A DNA stretch of 64,000 nucleotides from Agarophyton chilense. Taxonomy: Eukaryota; Rhodophyta; Florideophyceae; Gracilariales; Gracilariaceae. The stretch is taken from positions 1,054,001-1,118,000 of the forward strand of contig JARGXX010000080.1 of the NCBI GenBank assembly GCA_030374765.1. The letters are read 5' to 3'. The translations under genes were made by a program, and so were the position numbers. Position 1 is the stretch's first letter. Each line of letters starts with the position of its first letter. Below, in pieces: positions 54,796-64,000 of the stretch. The notes beneath the pieces are model-generated. The model made no database searches. It was given only the letters and a program-made list of their open reading frames with translations, and was not told the origin of the DNA.

Positions 54796-56868
54796 TTACC
54801 TTGCAAACCTGTTGTCATTCACCGCGCTCAATGCTGCTTCTAATTCCGATAGTGGTTGTCCGACATGCAACATGGACGACTCTCGGGTTTGCAACTTCTT
54901 TGATACAGAAACTGAGGTCAGGTCCAAATCCCCGCCTCTAAAGCTATCGTCGCGCCCATTGAAGAGCTCAATTTGCGAAACTCTGTGGTAGAAAGCTAAA
55001 CATGCACGTGGTTGGTTGATTTCGCCAGCTTTGTCCGCTATTTCTCCAAGTATCAATATCTCATCCTCCCTGACGCACGCGGCGTGTTTTACAAGCATTT
55101 TCACCTTCTCAAGAACGACGTCCGCTCTACATACCTTCCACCGTTGACTCTGCAAATCGTACTGAATGAACATCAGGGATCCGTCACATTGCGTCAAACA
55201 AAAAAGAATTTGCTGTTTTTCAGAGCTAAATACAACCGTTTCTCTCTTGGAAAAATACGGTCTAACATAACGGTTTGGTCCAGAAGCTAACAAAAGCTCC
55301 CCACAAACTTCCAGTTGGGTAGTAATCTCTCTAGCGGGCGTTTGAAAAACCGATTGGACAACCTCTTCAAACTTCTGATAAGCCCTGGCTAATCGAGAAT
55401 TAAGAAGGTCAGACACAGAGTCCCCCAATTTCGGCTTGTTTCCAATATCTCCACTCATTCTCTCTAAGAAATCCGACACAAGCTGTCTATCCTTGGTGCT
55501 CATATTATCCAGAGTCACTGCTTGGTCTCTTCTCTCGACAGATGCTCCACCGGCTTTAGCAGCTGCTATTACAAGCCATGCTAAGAATGCTTCAGCTTCC
55601 CGCGACATCTTTTGGCTTTCATACATCAGTTCTTGTAATGCCAAATAGAAGGCTTCTGACGCTTCAAACATTTCGTTGGCCTCGTCCAACAAAACACCCA
55701 CGGGCGCGAATCTCCATTTCATTCGAGCTAGTCCTCGGTACTCAGAGGCCCGAAACATCATTTTCTCGGCAATTGGCAGCGTTTTTACAATGGTTTCTTC
55801 GACATCGTCAGCATGCGCACGAAATGAACGGAGCGCCTCTTTAGCCCCACTTTCGCTGAGATCAGTTCCGAGGAACTGCAGTAATGCAGACTTCATGAAA
55901 GCACCGCAATACGTATCATGAAGAGCACCCCAAGCGTTTCTCTTCTTCACGTCTTCGGCAAAATCTTTCATCCGCTTTTCTATCGATTTCTGAATTCTTG
56001 CAGTGAGCACGTTCATCGCACCTTCTTTCCATTCTTTTTGAAGTCGGGCAATTGCGTCTGAAAAACTCTGCTTAATGACATTGGTGCTCACACTCTCCAT
56101 ATTAACTCGATATATCTCGGGCCAGTACTCAGAAACGGGTTGTAGGTTTAAAACTCGTATAAAGCATCGACTTGCTCCTGAATCACCCTCTTCATTACAG
56201 GATGACTGGTATGCAAGAGAAAGGGCGTAAGAATGATTGGGGCTCATCAGGACGCGGTGCACGGCTACATCTTTTGGCAGTATTTGGACTCGCGCAATTT
56301 TGAGTTGCAGATCGTGCGTGTACAATGTGAGGCAACCTTCTTCGTCTCCAACAAGCAAGAGTCCCCCAGGTGCAACATGACTCAACGTCAAACTGTTGTC
56401 ATAAAAAACAGAAGCGCGATCTTGGTATCCTGCAGCATAATCAAACCGGCGTTGGATTTCGGGCGGTGCGCCAGAAATAGAGGACCATGCAAGACAAGAG
56501 GCACTGGCCGGCAAAGTTACGGTGGCCACGATATCGGAGTCTCTCAATGATCGCCTTGTCCTTGATGCAGACAAAGAGCATCGGTCTATGGAATAAATCG
56601 AAAGATTTGCACTGGATGAAGCCACTACAATGTTGGCTCCATCCGGGGACCAATTGTACGACGTTATTGTCTCTTGCTCCTTGGTGCACACAGAGATAGT
56701 TGCCAGTCGATGACAATTAATTCTGAAGATCGCGATGGACACGCGATCCAGAACAACTGCGAACAAGCGGGCATTGGGACAAATTTTTACATCGGAAACG
56801 GCAGCTGAGAAGGACCGTTCGTATAAGACAGCAGGTGCAGGTGCAGTCTGATGTCCTTCGAATTCCAT
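54796..56868 (-). CDS. APC4: Anaphase-promoting complex subunit 4 (APC4)
   Basis: 690 residues from the ATG at 56868 (MEFEGHQTAPAP); an upstream in-frame TTG is not used. The N-terminal APC4 WD40-like part has SDVKICPNARLFAVVLDRVS, SYNWSPDGANIVVASSSANL and GGLLLVGDEEGCLTLYTHDL. The long helical APC4 domain has FLGTDLSESGAKEALRSF, ARMKWRFAPVGVLLDEANEM and EAEAFLAWLVIAAAK, the last matching the FLxWL block of the family. APC4 is a scaffold subunit of the cyclosome ubiquitin ligase that triggers anaphase, acting in the nucleus and cytosol. No lesions. The terminal codons read GCAAGGTAAGG, so a splice donor overlaps the stop; a short extra 3' exon is possible. The neighbours suggest no operon-like link. 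Confidence 0.85.
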   Translation of the reverse strand: MEFEGHQTAPAPAVLYERSFSAAVSDVKICPNARLFAVVLDRVSIAIFRINCHRLATISVCTKEQETITSYNWSPDGANIVVASSSANLSIYSIDRCSLSASRTRRSLRDSDIVATVTLPASASCLAWSSISGAPPEIQRRFDYAAGYQDRASVFYDNSLTLSHVAPGGLLLVGDEEGCLTLYTHDLQLKIARVQILPKDVAVHRVLMSPNHSYALSLAYQSSCNEEGDSGASRCFIRVLNLQPVSEYWPEIYRVNMESVSTNVIKQSFSDAIARLQKEWKEGAMNVLTARIQKSIEKRMKDFAEDVKKRNAWGALHDTYCGAFMKSALLQFLGTDLSESGAKEALRSFRAHADDVEETIVKTLPIAEKMMFRASEYRGLARMKWRFAPVGVLLDEANEMFEASEAFYLALQELMYESQKMSREAEAFLAWLVIAAAKAGGASVERRDQAVTLDNMSTKDRQLVSDFLERMSGDIGNKPKLGDSVSDLLNSRLARAYQKFEEVVQSVFQTPAREITTQLEVCGELLLASGPNRYVRPYFSKRETVVFSSEKQQILFCLTQCDGSLMFIQYDLQSQRWKVCRADVVLEKVKMLVKHAACVREDEILILGEIADKAGEINQPRACLAFYHRVSQIELFNGRDDSFRGGDLDLTSVSVSKKLQTRESSMLHVGQPLSELEAALSAVNDNRFAR

Positions 56869-57318
56869 TCGGAGAAGGAGACGGCCGTTAACTTGTGCCG
56901 TAACCAAGAAGTGTGTGAGAAATCATGGGCTATGCATATCGGGGAGCATGACGCTGAGTACGTGGGAGCCGCGGGAACATGTTTCTAAACACAAATTTGT
57001 GAGAAACATATAAAAACAGCTCAGTTTAGGCGACACGTTTTAGACACAATGTGTTCGAGAGACATTGCATTAGCTGCAGAATGACAAAAATATTGAAAAC
57101 CCCCCCATAACTAAGAACCCCCAAGGGCATCCCTACCGCAGCGCCTAAAAATCTGGAGTGAAATTTGATCCTTGCATTTACACTTCGATGCCCCCACCGC
57201 ATTCCCCAAACCCCAAAATAATGATCCTAGAATTTGGTATAGGAAAATAAAACGCCTAAAATCTGGCTGTTTGGGCTTAAGCGTAAACATTTAGGCGCCG
57301 CCCAAAGTGACCTGAAAA
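56869..57318. other. Upstream region of APC4
   Basis: Contains CGCCTAAAA repeats and two runs of C (57101-57106, 57192-57196). No TATA box is evident on the minus strand. Confidence 0.35.
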
Positions 57319-57399
57319 TGGCGCCAACGACCGAAACAGTCCATTGCAAAGCATCTGCCTCCCCAATTTGGCGCCAAAACAACATGTTCTTTATAAAAG
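57319..57399 (+). promoter_or_regulatory. E2F-like sites and TATA box
   Basis: TGGCGCCAA at 57319-57327 and the palindromic TTTGGCGCCAAAA at 57367-57379 fit the E2F/DP consensus (TTTSGCGCSAAA). TATAAAAG at 57392-57399 follows 12 bp after the second. The TATA orientation points right, to the decayed frame starting at 57448. The E2F sites are symmetric and could also serve APC4, about 450-550 bp to the left. Recognition is by consensus only. Confidence 0.6.
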
Positions 57400-57447
57400 C
57401 TAGATTAGAGCTTTTAGGATGCGCTGGAAGCTAGTCTACGTAAAATC

Positions 57448-58462
57448 ATGGCTACTGTCTCTCATCAAGAACAAAAGCTGGCAGGAGAGTGAACAAGATG
57501 AAATGATGTCGAGAACGTAGTCCTGTCAACAGCGGTTTTCACAACCTGTACAAAATTCATCGCAAGAATTTTCACGACAGATGAAAATCTGGCTAAACAA
57601 ATTACCGCCAAATTTAACAACAATACGCCAAAATCGAAAATTCATTGGCCCAAGAAACTGTATTAGATGTTTGTTCGACACGCAAAAATGAAATGAAATA
57701 TTGATTGAGGCTTTCTTGACGCAATGGTAAAAAAGTATAAAAATACGAGTTACCATGACGCATATATAAATTTTTCTGGCATGGAACTGACTGACTTTTG
57801 GAGCACTGAAGACCTGAAACATTGTGCAAGAACAATCTACATTGATGGAAGTAGCATAAAGACACACTTGTACGATATCATTTGTAATGCGGAATACAAA
57901 ATCCATAAGAATATTTTATTTTCGGAAGCATAAAATTTTCTAGCAGCCAAAAGGATGATGTTAAACTTCACCAACTAAAAACGGTATCGGATGACAAACT
58001 TTAAGAGAACTGAGAGCGTTCTATTGACAATAAGGCGTCAAAAAAGCGAAAAAGCTCAAGAAGAAAGAAAAGTTTGCGGCATCTTCTCTAAACGATACTT
58101 TTTTAATGATGGCCACTTTTGTTTCTAAAATAGATCAATATTTGACAGCATTGAGAAAAGCAAAAAAGGAGATAGAATTTCGCAGGATAGAATTAAAAGA
58201 GTGTGATATGGAGTGAGAACTGGCTAAGGATTTGTACAGTGAAGGGTTTTAAGAAGAGCGGGAGGATATGCGTCAAGCTATACGAAAGCGTGTTCTCCAT
58301 GGGCTTTTGAAAAATGTTTCAGTGGAAGATAATTGATACGAGATATATCTAGATGAGACCAGCAGCGAAACTACCCATACTGAAGAGTAGCGAGGTCTTC
58401 TTATTGACTATTTGAAGACAAAACCTCTTCCAAGTCATGACATGGACGAAATAAATCTCTAA
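57448..58462 (+). pseudogene. Decayed protein-coding region of unknown origin
   Basis: The ATG at 57448 (MATVSHQEQKLAGE) lies about 50 bp after the TATA box. The same frame, broken by stops, continues with ordered sequence (VLSTAVFTTCTKFIARIF, KYKNTSYHDAYINFSGMELT, DFWSTEDLKHCARTIYIDGS). After a one-base shift near 58110 another stretch follows (FVSKIDQYLTALRKAKKEIE, EEREDMRQAIRKRVLHGLLK) with stops TGA, TAA, TGA and TAG, and ends at 58460. Charged, helix-prone composition and low stop density suggest a former gene. I do not recognise the protein. Transposon origin is also possible. Confidence 0.4.
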
Positions 58463-58729
58463 ATATCCTTCTTAAAGGGTCGAATATTTGAAAAAAGAGA
58501 CGGAAAGTACACACTTTTCCAAGTGTTTTTATTGCCACTTCGAAGTACAGTAAACTTCTCACAAATGGTTTGAGTAGCCTATCGGGGTGGTACTGGACTG
58601 CTGCGCCAGGATTAACTACACATTTACTCCACCATGTACGTTCCAGAAGTGATTCAAAATGGCTTCATGAAGAAGTGCGCACTGTACTGGGGACTCGAGA
58701 CCGTCAATTTAATGCCTCCACTGCCTCGC
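58463..58729. other. Short stretch without a supported gene
   Basis: Lies between the decayed frame and the 3' end of the PIF/Harbinger-like pseudogene. It may contain that element's right terminal sequence on the minus strand, but no terminal inverted repeat was identified. Confidence 0.35.
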
Positions 58730-60775
58730 TTATGCGAAAATTGAGAACGGTTTGATCACTTCGCTCATCTGAATTGCTAGTGCTTGGATGAGATCCACAT
58801 CTTCGCTTGACAGAATGTTTTTGGTGCCTGAGTACGTGGCCTTTCGACTATCAGAGATCATATTGAGTATAGTGAAACGAGCTTTCGCAATATCCACAAG
58901 ATCTTCCTTCTTCTACAGTCTTGCCAGACAACATATATTTAGAGCAACGCATGTGCGTATAACCGGTCGGGGCACCATTCATATGACATCCAATATATCG
59001 GAGACCACGTTAACGATTTTACGAGTAATATTAATTTTTAGTATTTTAGACGCCTTAGAAGGTATGTTAGGTAAGTCTCCACAGTAGCACCGTAGTGGAC
59101 TGATAGACGTGCAAGGCTGGGGTTACACACGTGATACGTGTATGGACCAGGATTGGTTTGCACTACTATAGTCTACACGTGTAGTTCACTCTCTAGAATA
59201 GACTTAAGCGATGGCTTCATCGCGATCGCTACCACCAAATAAATGGTACTCGGGTGCTTGGCTCTAGATTTTGTCGCCTAAGCGTGTCTCCATCACTTAA
59301 CGAAAGCAACCGCGACCGGTTTGGCAAATCTATCCCCCGGGGAAGCTCAGACGTCACTGTACCCTCGTTATTCGTGTGTTTCTTTTCTTGTTGGGTTTTC
59401 TGTGTTTAGGTCAGTATACCGCCCCTGTACAGGGTTGTTTTTACTCGTCTTTATTTCGCTTATTCAGTGTGGATACCCCTTTCATAGGTCTGTACGCTTG
59501 GTCGTGTGTCCTATTTCGCGCTACATTTTTCGCCCTACCTTTCGCTGTTGCCTATGGAATACCCTTTTCCTTGGATCCCCCTTTGATTCTTCCCCTTTTC
59601 CTGGGTTCATCACCTTCGTAGGTATTGCCTGAACCACTTTGGTCTTACACCCACGCACCGGTGGCACGAAGGCTCGTTCGCTGAGTTACCCCTCTTCACG
59701 AGAGCGGAACTCGTACACCTGAGAGGTATTTTCCATCTGGGATTGCTCTACAATATAATGTGGAAACGTTCAAAGAAAACCTCAAATACGCACTCAACTG
59801 ACTTCCTAGTTGCAGAATGATGCTTTGAAAGAGCCTTTCTTTGGATGTGTGCGGCTCGTCGAGAGGTGTGACAAAGATGAGGTAGTCCGGATGGATGCCA
59901 TCTGCGAGATAGTAAACCCAGCTCAACACCAGCCCGGGTACGGATGCAAAGAAACGCACAGGAAACCATCTTCCGTCTCTAACTGCATTTAAGAGCGGAC
60001 TATGATCCATGATGGTGTTGCCGTTGAAACACCTGACACACCAAGTTTTATATGCCATCTGCGCAGATAGTCATCGCATACTACCTCCATGCGACAATCA
60101 GGGGTTTTCCTTGCCCTTGTACATACCGTGCCTTGTAACAGGGCAGTTTGCCTATTTCCAGGAGGCGCAATCAGCAGCACCAATGCAACCAAGAAAGCGC
60201 AGTCGGCTGTACTGCTTCTCGATGTCAATAAGATCAGCTTCCTTTGGTAAGCGAAGCCATTCTTCTTTCAACTCCTTTATAACGGCACTGACGAATCGTT
60301 TCATACGATGTACATTCGCAATCTCCGCAAGTCTAACGTATTCTACAAGCTCATCGGCAGAGACGCCAAACAAAAGTTGGGGCAAAGCGGTAGTATTTTT
60401 TTGATCAGGTGTTGCACCCGGCCCGCCAACTGCATCCATCTTCTGTTCGAAGTAGTCTTCCACAGGAAGCTAGCCCTCCCTCAGTTTTTCGTGTACATAC
60501 CTAGTCATTCGATAGCGTCTTTCAAACTACTTATCAGAAAGCACTGGATGCAAATCCGTGTTGCGGCAGAAATAATCCCGATCGATACATTTCGCTGCCT
60601 GCAGGCGTTTGTATTCATGGTTGCCAACTCTTCCCGGCACAGATCCTCCTCTACGACGCCTCTCCATGCTCCTAGCGACAGAAGAAATCAAGCTTGAGCA
60701 TGATAGGACAGCAATAAGGGCAGCAGTCTCCATATCCAAACAATCGCAGTCGGAGTCAGATCCTGACATTTCCAT
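58730..60775 (-). pseudogene. PIF/Harbinger-like transposase (plant-transposon protein type), frameshifted and split by a solo LTR
   Basis: The ATG at 60775 starts SRSMERRRRGGSVPGRVGN-type N-terminal sequence. Frame-shifted pieces follow in the correct order: VEDYFEQKMDAVGGPGATPD; LPQLLFGVSADELVEYVRLA; FLGCIGAADCASWK (first catalytic Asp region); EVVCDDYLRRWHIKLGVSGV; YYLADGIHPDYLIFVTPL (second Asp region); SVECVFEVFFERFHII (the RKDVERAFG-like Glu region). The frame then meets the solo LTR at 59752. On its far side (58932 downward) the protein resumes with ARLxKKEDLVDIAKARFTI and LNMISDSRK, with a TAG where Trp is usual, ending at 58730. These nucleases excise and insert DNA transposons. This copy is dead by several shifts, a stop and the insertion. 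Confidence 0.85.
58938..59752 (+). mobile_element. Solo LTR (E1-related), inserted in the PIF/Harbinger-like transposase
   Basis: 815 bp. The left end TTTAGAGCAACG resembles the E1 LTR start TGAAGAGCAACG with a mutated TG, and the right end GATTGCTCTACA resembles CATTGTCCTACA. The CT-rich middle and CTTGGCTCTAG block are also LTR-like. Flanks are identical ATATA at 58933-58937 and 59753-59757. The transposase reading frame is collinear across the insertion when one flank copy is removed. No primer site or internal sequence is present, so it is a recombined solo LTR. Confidence 0.85.
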
Positions 60776-61390
60776 TTGGGTGGGAAGGGAAGTAAACGCA
60801 GTGGGGGTACTGTAGTCTTAGGCTTATTACCAAATCTCAATTGTTTCGCTGGCCCATAAACATTGAACACTTGCTGGTAAGTTTTAGATTTAGGCGTTGT
60901 GGGTGGGGATGCTCTAAGAGGAGTCACAACCCCTCAACGACTTCTACTTTATGTAGGAACCCCTACTGTGAAGGGACCCAACTATGGTGGCTTGCGCGGG
61001 AAAGCACGTGCGAAGAAGCGCAGAGCCACTGTGAATGAGGCATGTTCTTAAGAAGCACAATTCCACGGTAAATCACGCTTGTATGGTGTGGGCGCCATTT
61101 TTGGATGTTACGCAGTGGGCCAGACTTTACAGTAAGCTTCATTGATAGTAAGCCTTTTCCGTTACTGAATGGCCCAGATAGATGAATGGGATATGAGTAT
61201 TCTGATATAAGCTTCTTCTTAATCTTCTTTAAATAACGGCACCAAAAACTTATATCAGTATTCAAAAGAGGTCAGACTCCCTGCCTTTTTGTAAGGCATT
61301 TCTGGTGTGTACCGATTTCTTCAGCCTTCCCGCTTCTGCGTGAACGGGAACCAGTAGTGCACAATCCTTACAAGGCTTTCCGAGGAACGT
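60776..61390. other. Non-coding flank between transposase pseudogene and solo LTR
   Basis: No motif-bearing frame. May contain the left end of the PIF/Harbinger-like element; no clear terminal inverted repeat was found. Confidence 0.4.
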
Positions 61391-62254
61391 TGAAGAGCAA
61401 CGTCCTCCAGGGAGGTTTTTGGGGACTTAAGTTTTTTCCGGAGCCTCCGGCGTGCAACCTCGTTATGAGTAGGAGTAGTCCGTTTTCACGGCGACACCCG
61501 GAACGCCGGTAATGCACCGGCGGGACCGGGTGCCATACACGTGGCCACGGCGCCCGCGCGACACGTGGCCGCCAGATTGGCCCCTTTGTTAGACGGACAC
61601 ATAGCTATTTAGGATAGACTTTATTTATTCTATTCTACGGTGACTACAGTACTTAGGCCGCCGGCCTCGCGGCCGCCGGTCTAGTAAAGTCTCCCCAACA
61701 AGGGTGATCTTGGTCTTCCAGATCTTGGCTCTGGGTCGAACCGCCTGCGCGGATATACAACTCCTTACGGAGGGATTTCCCGTGGTCCACGGCTTCCCAA
61801 CCCCCTTGGACGTTCAAGCAGCCTTCGTGTGTTGGGTATCTATTCCCACTTTCGTGGTTCCGCCCGTGTATACGGTTTGCTACACCCGGCAGTGCCGGCT
61901 ATTCCCGAGTCCTCTTTTGCGACTCGTGGTCAACCTCGCCCTCTTGCCTCCGTTCCCATTTTCCTTCCCTTTTCCTCCCCTTCATTGGGCAATTCCCGCT
62001 CTTGCGGCTCGCACTGACACCTGTCGTGCTTGCCACTCTCGTGGGTTTTGCCTCCTCAGAGGATACGCAAGCACCGCTTCGGCGGATATCCTCGGCTTCT
62101 TTCAGCCTCCCTGCGCCCGTCGCGACGGTTCGGCTCCGGCTTACACCCGGCATTGCGCGCCGATCCCTGGGAGGGCTCTACGGCGCCGGTTACCTCGTGA
62201 GAGGAAGATCCGGACGTCTTCGTAGGTTTTCCCCCTTGAAGGCATTGTCCTACA
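61391..62254 (+). mobile_element. Solo LTR of the E1 family
   Basis: 864 bp, the same length and ends (TGAAGAGCAACG, TTGTCCTACA) as both E1 LTRs, with only scattered substitutions. Flanks AACGT (61386-61390) and AAAGT (62255-62259) agree at 4 of 5 bases. No primer site follows. Confidence 0.92.
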
Positions 62255-62454
62255 AAAGTTAATGACAGAAAGTTATGTTTTAGAATATACCCGAATCTGG
62301 CGTTTTGCAAAAAAGGTTACGTGGCACCATTTCCAATAGCTTCCCGTTCAGTGATAAATTCCAGAATGAAAAGAATTCTTAACGATCGTCATAGAGATTT
62401 CTCTCTGTCAGGATTTTCTAGACAAACCCAGCAGCTTTGTTACACATAGACCGT

Positions 62455-63152
62455 TGTAGTATTCTACTATGTCGGGGAATCCGATAGGTTGGGTTTTCGC
62501 GAAGTCGCGGTTGTAACTCATGGGTGAGTGTTATCATCAGCATCCCGCATAGGATTCCTAGAGGCAGAATGTCTTAGTGGAACACGTGGCGTCATGGGTC
62601 GAGTGGTTTTCCACGGCGCGCGCATAGTTGCGACCCTTCCTAGGGGAATGCCATATTGACAACGGCGCATGTAGTGGCAATCCACGTGGAGGGCTTTACT
62701 ACCCTTTGTAGCTAGACGTCCATTAGGGACCATACCCATACAGTGGTTTGGCTAAGTGGCTGACCACTGGGTATTATTTATATATTTATTTGGGCACTCA
62801 CCCTGGTACGCAGTATGTAGTGTACCAGAGGTCAGCGCCGACTCCAAGTAAAGGAGACAACATGGGCATCATGACTATTCTGTTCCTCGCTTAGGATTCC
62901 TTAACCGGAGATCCGGACGAGCTATAACAGATAGTCAGCCCCGAACCACTTCACGAGCCGTCTCGTACCTACATTTCATCAACGTCTTACAGTTGCACTG
63001 TTCACCCTCGCTGGCGAGTAGGGGCCTTACACCCCACTTCCAGCTCGCTGGTGTTGTAGCTCTACCACCCCTTTTCCTTCCCCGCAAGCGACCCATCGGC
63101 AGTCCGAACGCTGTGGCAGGTGTCTGCTCTCTCCGTTAGAGCGGATACTACA
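62455..63152 (+). mobile_element. Solo LTR of the G4 family
   Basis: 698 bp, begins TGTAGTATTC and ends GGATACTACA (8-bp terminal inverted repeat TGTAGTAT/ATACTACA). Perfect 5-bp target duplication ACCGT at 62450-62454 and 63153-63157. Its reverse complement matches the LTR at 41121-41817 and the split LTR at 17461-17583 with 28986-29073. It preserves the uninterrupted E1 target sequence. Confidence 0.93.
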
Positions 63153-63157
63153 ACCGT

Positions 63158-64000
63158 CTCCCAATCACTCGAAAGAAGCTTCAACTGGTACAATAAGCTG
63201 ACAGAAGGTGCTCCGTCCAGCTTCTAACGCCTTACTGGTCCCCTGTAAAGCAGAAAGTGAATCAAAGGTTTTTATAATGTATGGGGTTGCTTTTCCAGCG
63301 GCAGTGGCCTCACTGGATCCCGGGCGGCAGACCCCTTACCTTTTGATAGATTTGAAGGGCTCGAAGCCAAAGAAAGTTAATGTATTTGGGTTTGAAATGT
63401 TTGTTTTCTTCGTCTGAAAGATAACTCGGAGAAATCAGAGCCGCTTTCATAGAGATCTAGAGCCTCCAATTTGGAGCTGAAACGCATTACTACTCAGTAA
63501 TTATTACTATGTGCTTGTAGTTTACTCCAATCGCTGCTAGCAGCGTTTCATGCAGATAGCGAACCAATAAAAACATAAAAACTACATTATTTTTGCTAAA
63601 GCCCCGTGTTATGGCTTTCGACGCCAGCGATGGAAACAAAAAGGCAGACCATGCTGGCACTCCATATACTTTTGTTGCAGTAATGCTGGAAAACTGTACG
63701 CATTCCTGGACCCACAAAAGGCACATGAAGCTATGGCATAGGTCGTCTACAATAGCTCTTTTTAATTAAGCTAAAATGGAGTTTATTTTTGAAACAAGGG
63801 TATTCTTTCTAATACCACTGCTTTAATTAGCAAGAGCTAAACTTTTATTGCTCGAGCTTGTTTGAGAAGTAGCAAGATTTCAAGAGCGTGGTTCCCCGTA
63901 TTCCACTAAATGATTAATTTTATTCGTTTTTGCTCCGTGATGTGTTTTCCACTGACATCCATTGCCCTAAATATGTCGTCCTGGGTTATTGTATGAAGTA
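63158..64000. other. Right end of window; no gene recognised
   Basis: AT-rich. Short frames at 63208-63417 (plus) and 63490-63726 (minus) have no supported identity. Confidence 0.4.

Noticed and set aside
63158..64000. Possible small genes at 63208-63417 and 63490-63726
   Set aside because: No recognisable domain, promoter or second copy.
1..64000. CRISPR arrays, operons or other prokaryotic features
   Set aside because: No regularly spaced short repeats of that kind. Introns, TATA promoters and eukaryotic retrotransposons show nuclear DNA.

Overview
This is a eukaryotic nuclear window dominated by transposable elements. A handful of compact, mostly intron-less host genes sit between 13.7-15.1 kb and 45.7-56.9 kb. 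Spliceosomal introns of about 91-107 bp, TATA/CCAAT-type promoters, short intergenic gaps and heavy LTR-retrotransposon load would suit a red alga of the Chondrus type. That is an inference from architecture, not a database match; another alga or an oomycete-like protist is possible.

Layout. 1-2.1 kb: 5' part of a Ty1/copia element on the minus strand, running off the window, with a copia-style half-initiator-tRNA primer site. 2.2-4.9 kb: a decayed Ty3/gypsy-like element (minus). About 6.3-11.9 kb: a decayed Helitron (Rep plus PIF1-like helicase, minus). 13.7-15.1 kb: a membrane-anchored PDI/ERGIC-type protein. 17.46-41.8 kb: a 24-kb nest of three related chromodomain-type Ty3/gypsy families. 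Element E1 (17584-28980, plus strand) and element E2 (29074-40199, minus strand) are both complete from LTR to LTR. Both sit among remnants of a third family, G4. 42.85-44.09 kb: a Tc1/mariner-like element with TA flanks. 45.7-47.1 kb: a secreted cysteine-rich repeat protein. 48.9-56.9 kb: a host cluster with a small membrane/coiled-coil protein, an Arg/Ala/Pro-rich protein, a 3-hydroxyisobutyrate/glyoxylate-reductase-type dehydrogenase (4 exons), a secreted charged protein (2 exons) and the APC/C subunit APC4. 57.4-58.5 kb: a decayed reading frame behind an E2F-like/TATA promoter. 58.7-60.8 kb: a PIF/Harbinger-like transposase pseudogene split by a solo LTR. 61.4-63.2 kb: two more solo LTRs, one of the E1 family and one of the G4 family.

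The most unusual observation concerns E1 and E2. Between pol and the 3' LTR, both carry a long reading frame on the strand opposite to gag-pol (about 590 and 555 codons). The two predicted proteins align along their whole length although the elements are clearly diverged. This antisense accessory protein matches no family I recognise and is the best candidate for something undescribed. Most elements carry nonsense or frameshift lesions, so this looks like a degenerating transposon graveyard. The nested insertions can be ordered in time from target-site duplications and from an empty-site copy elsewhere in the window.
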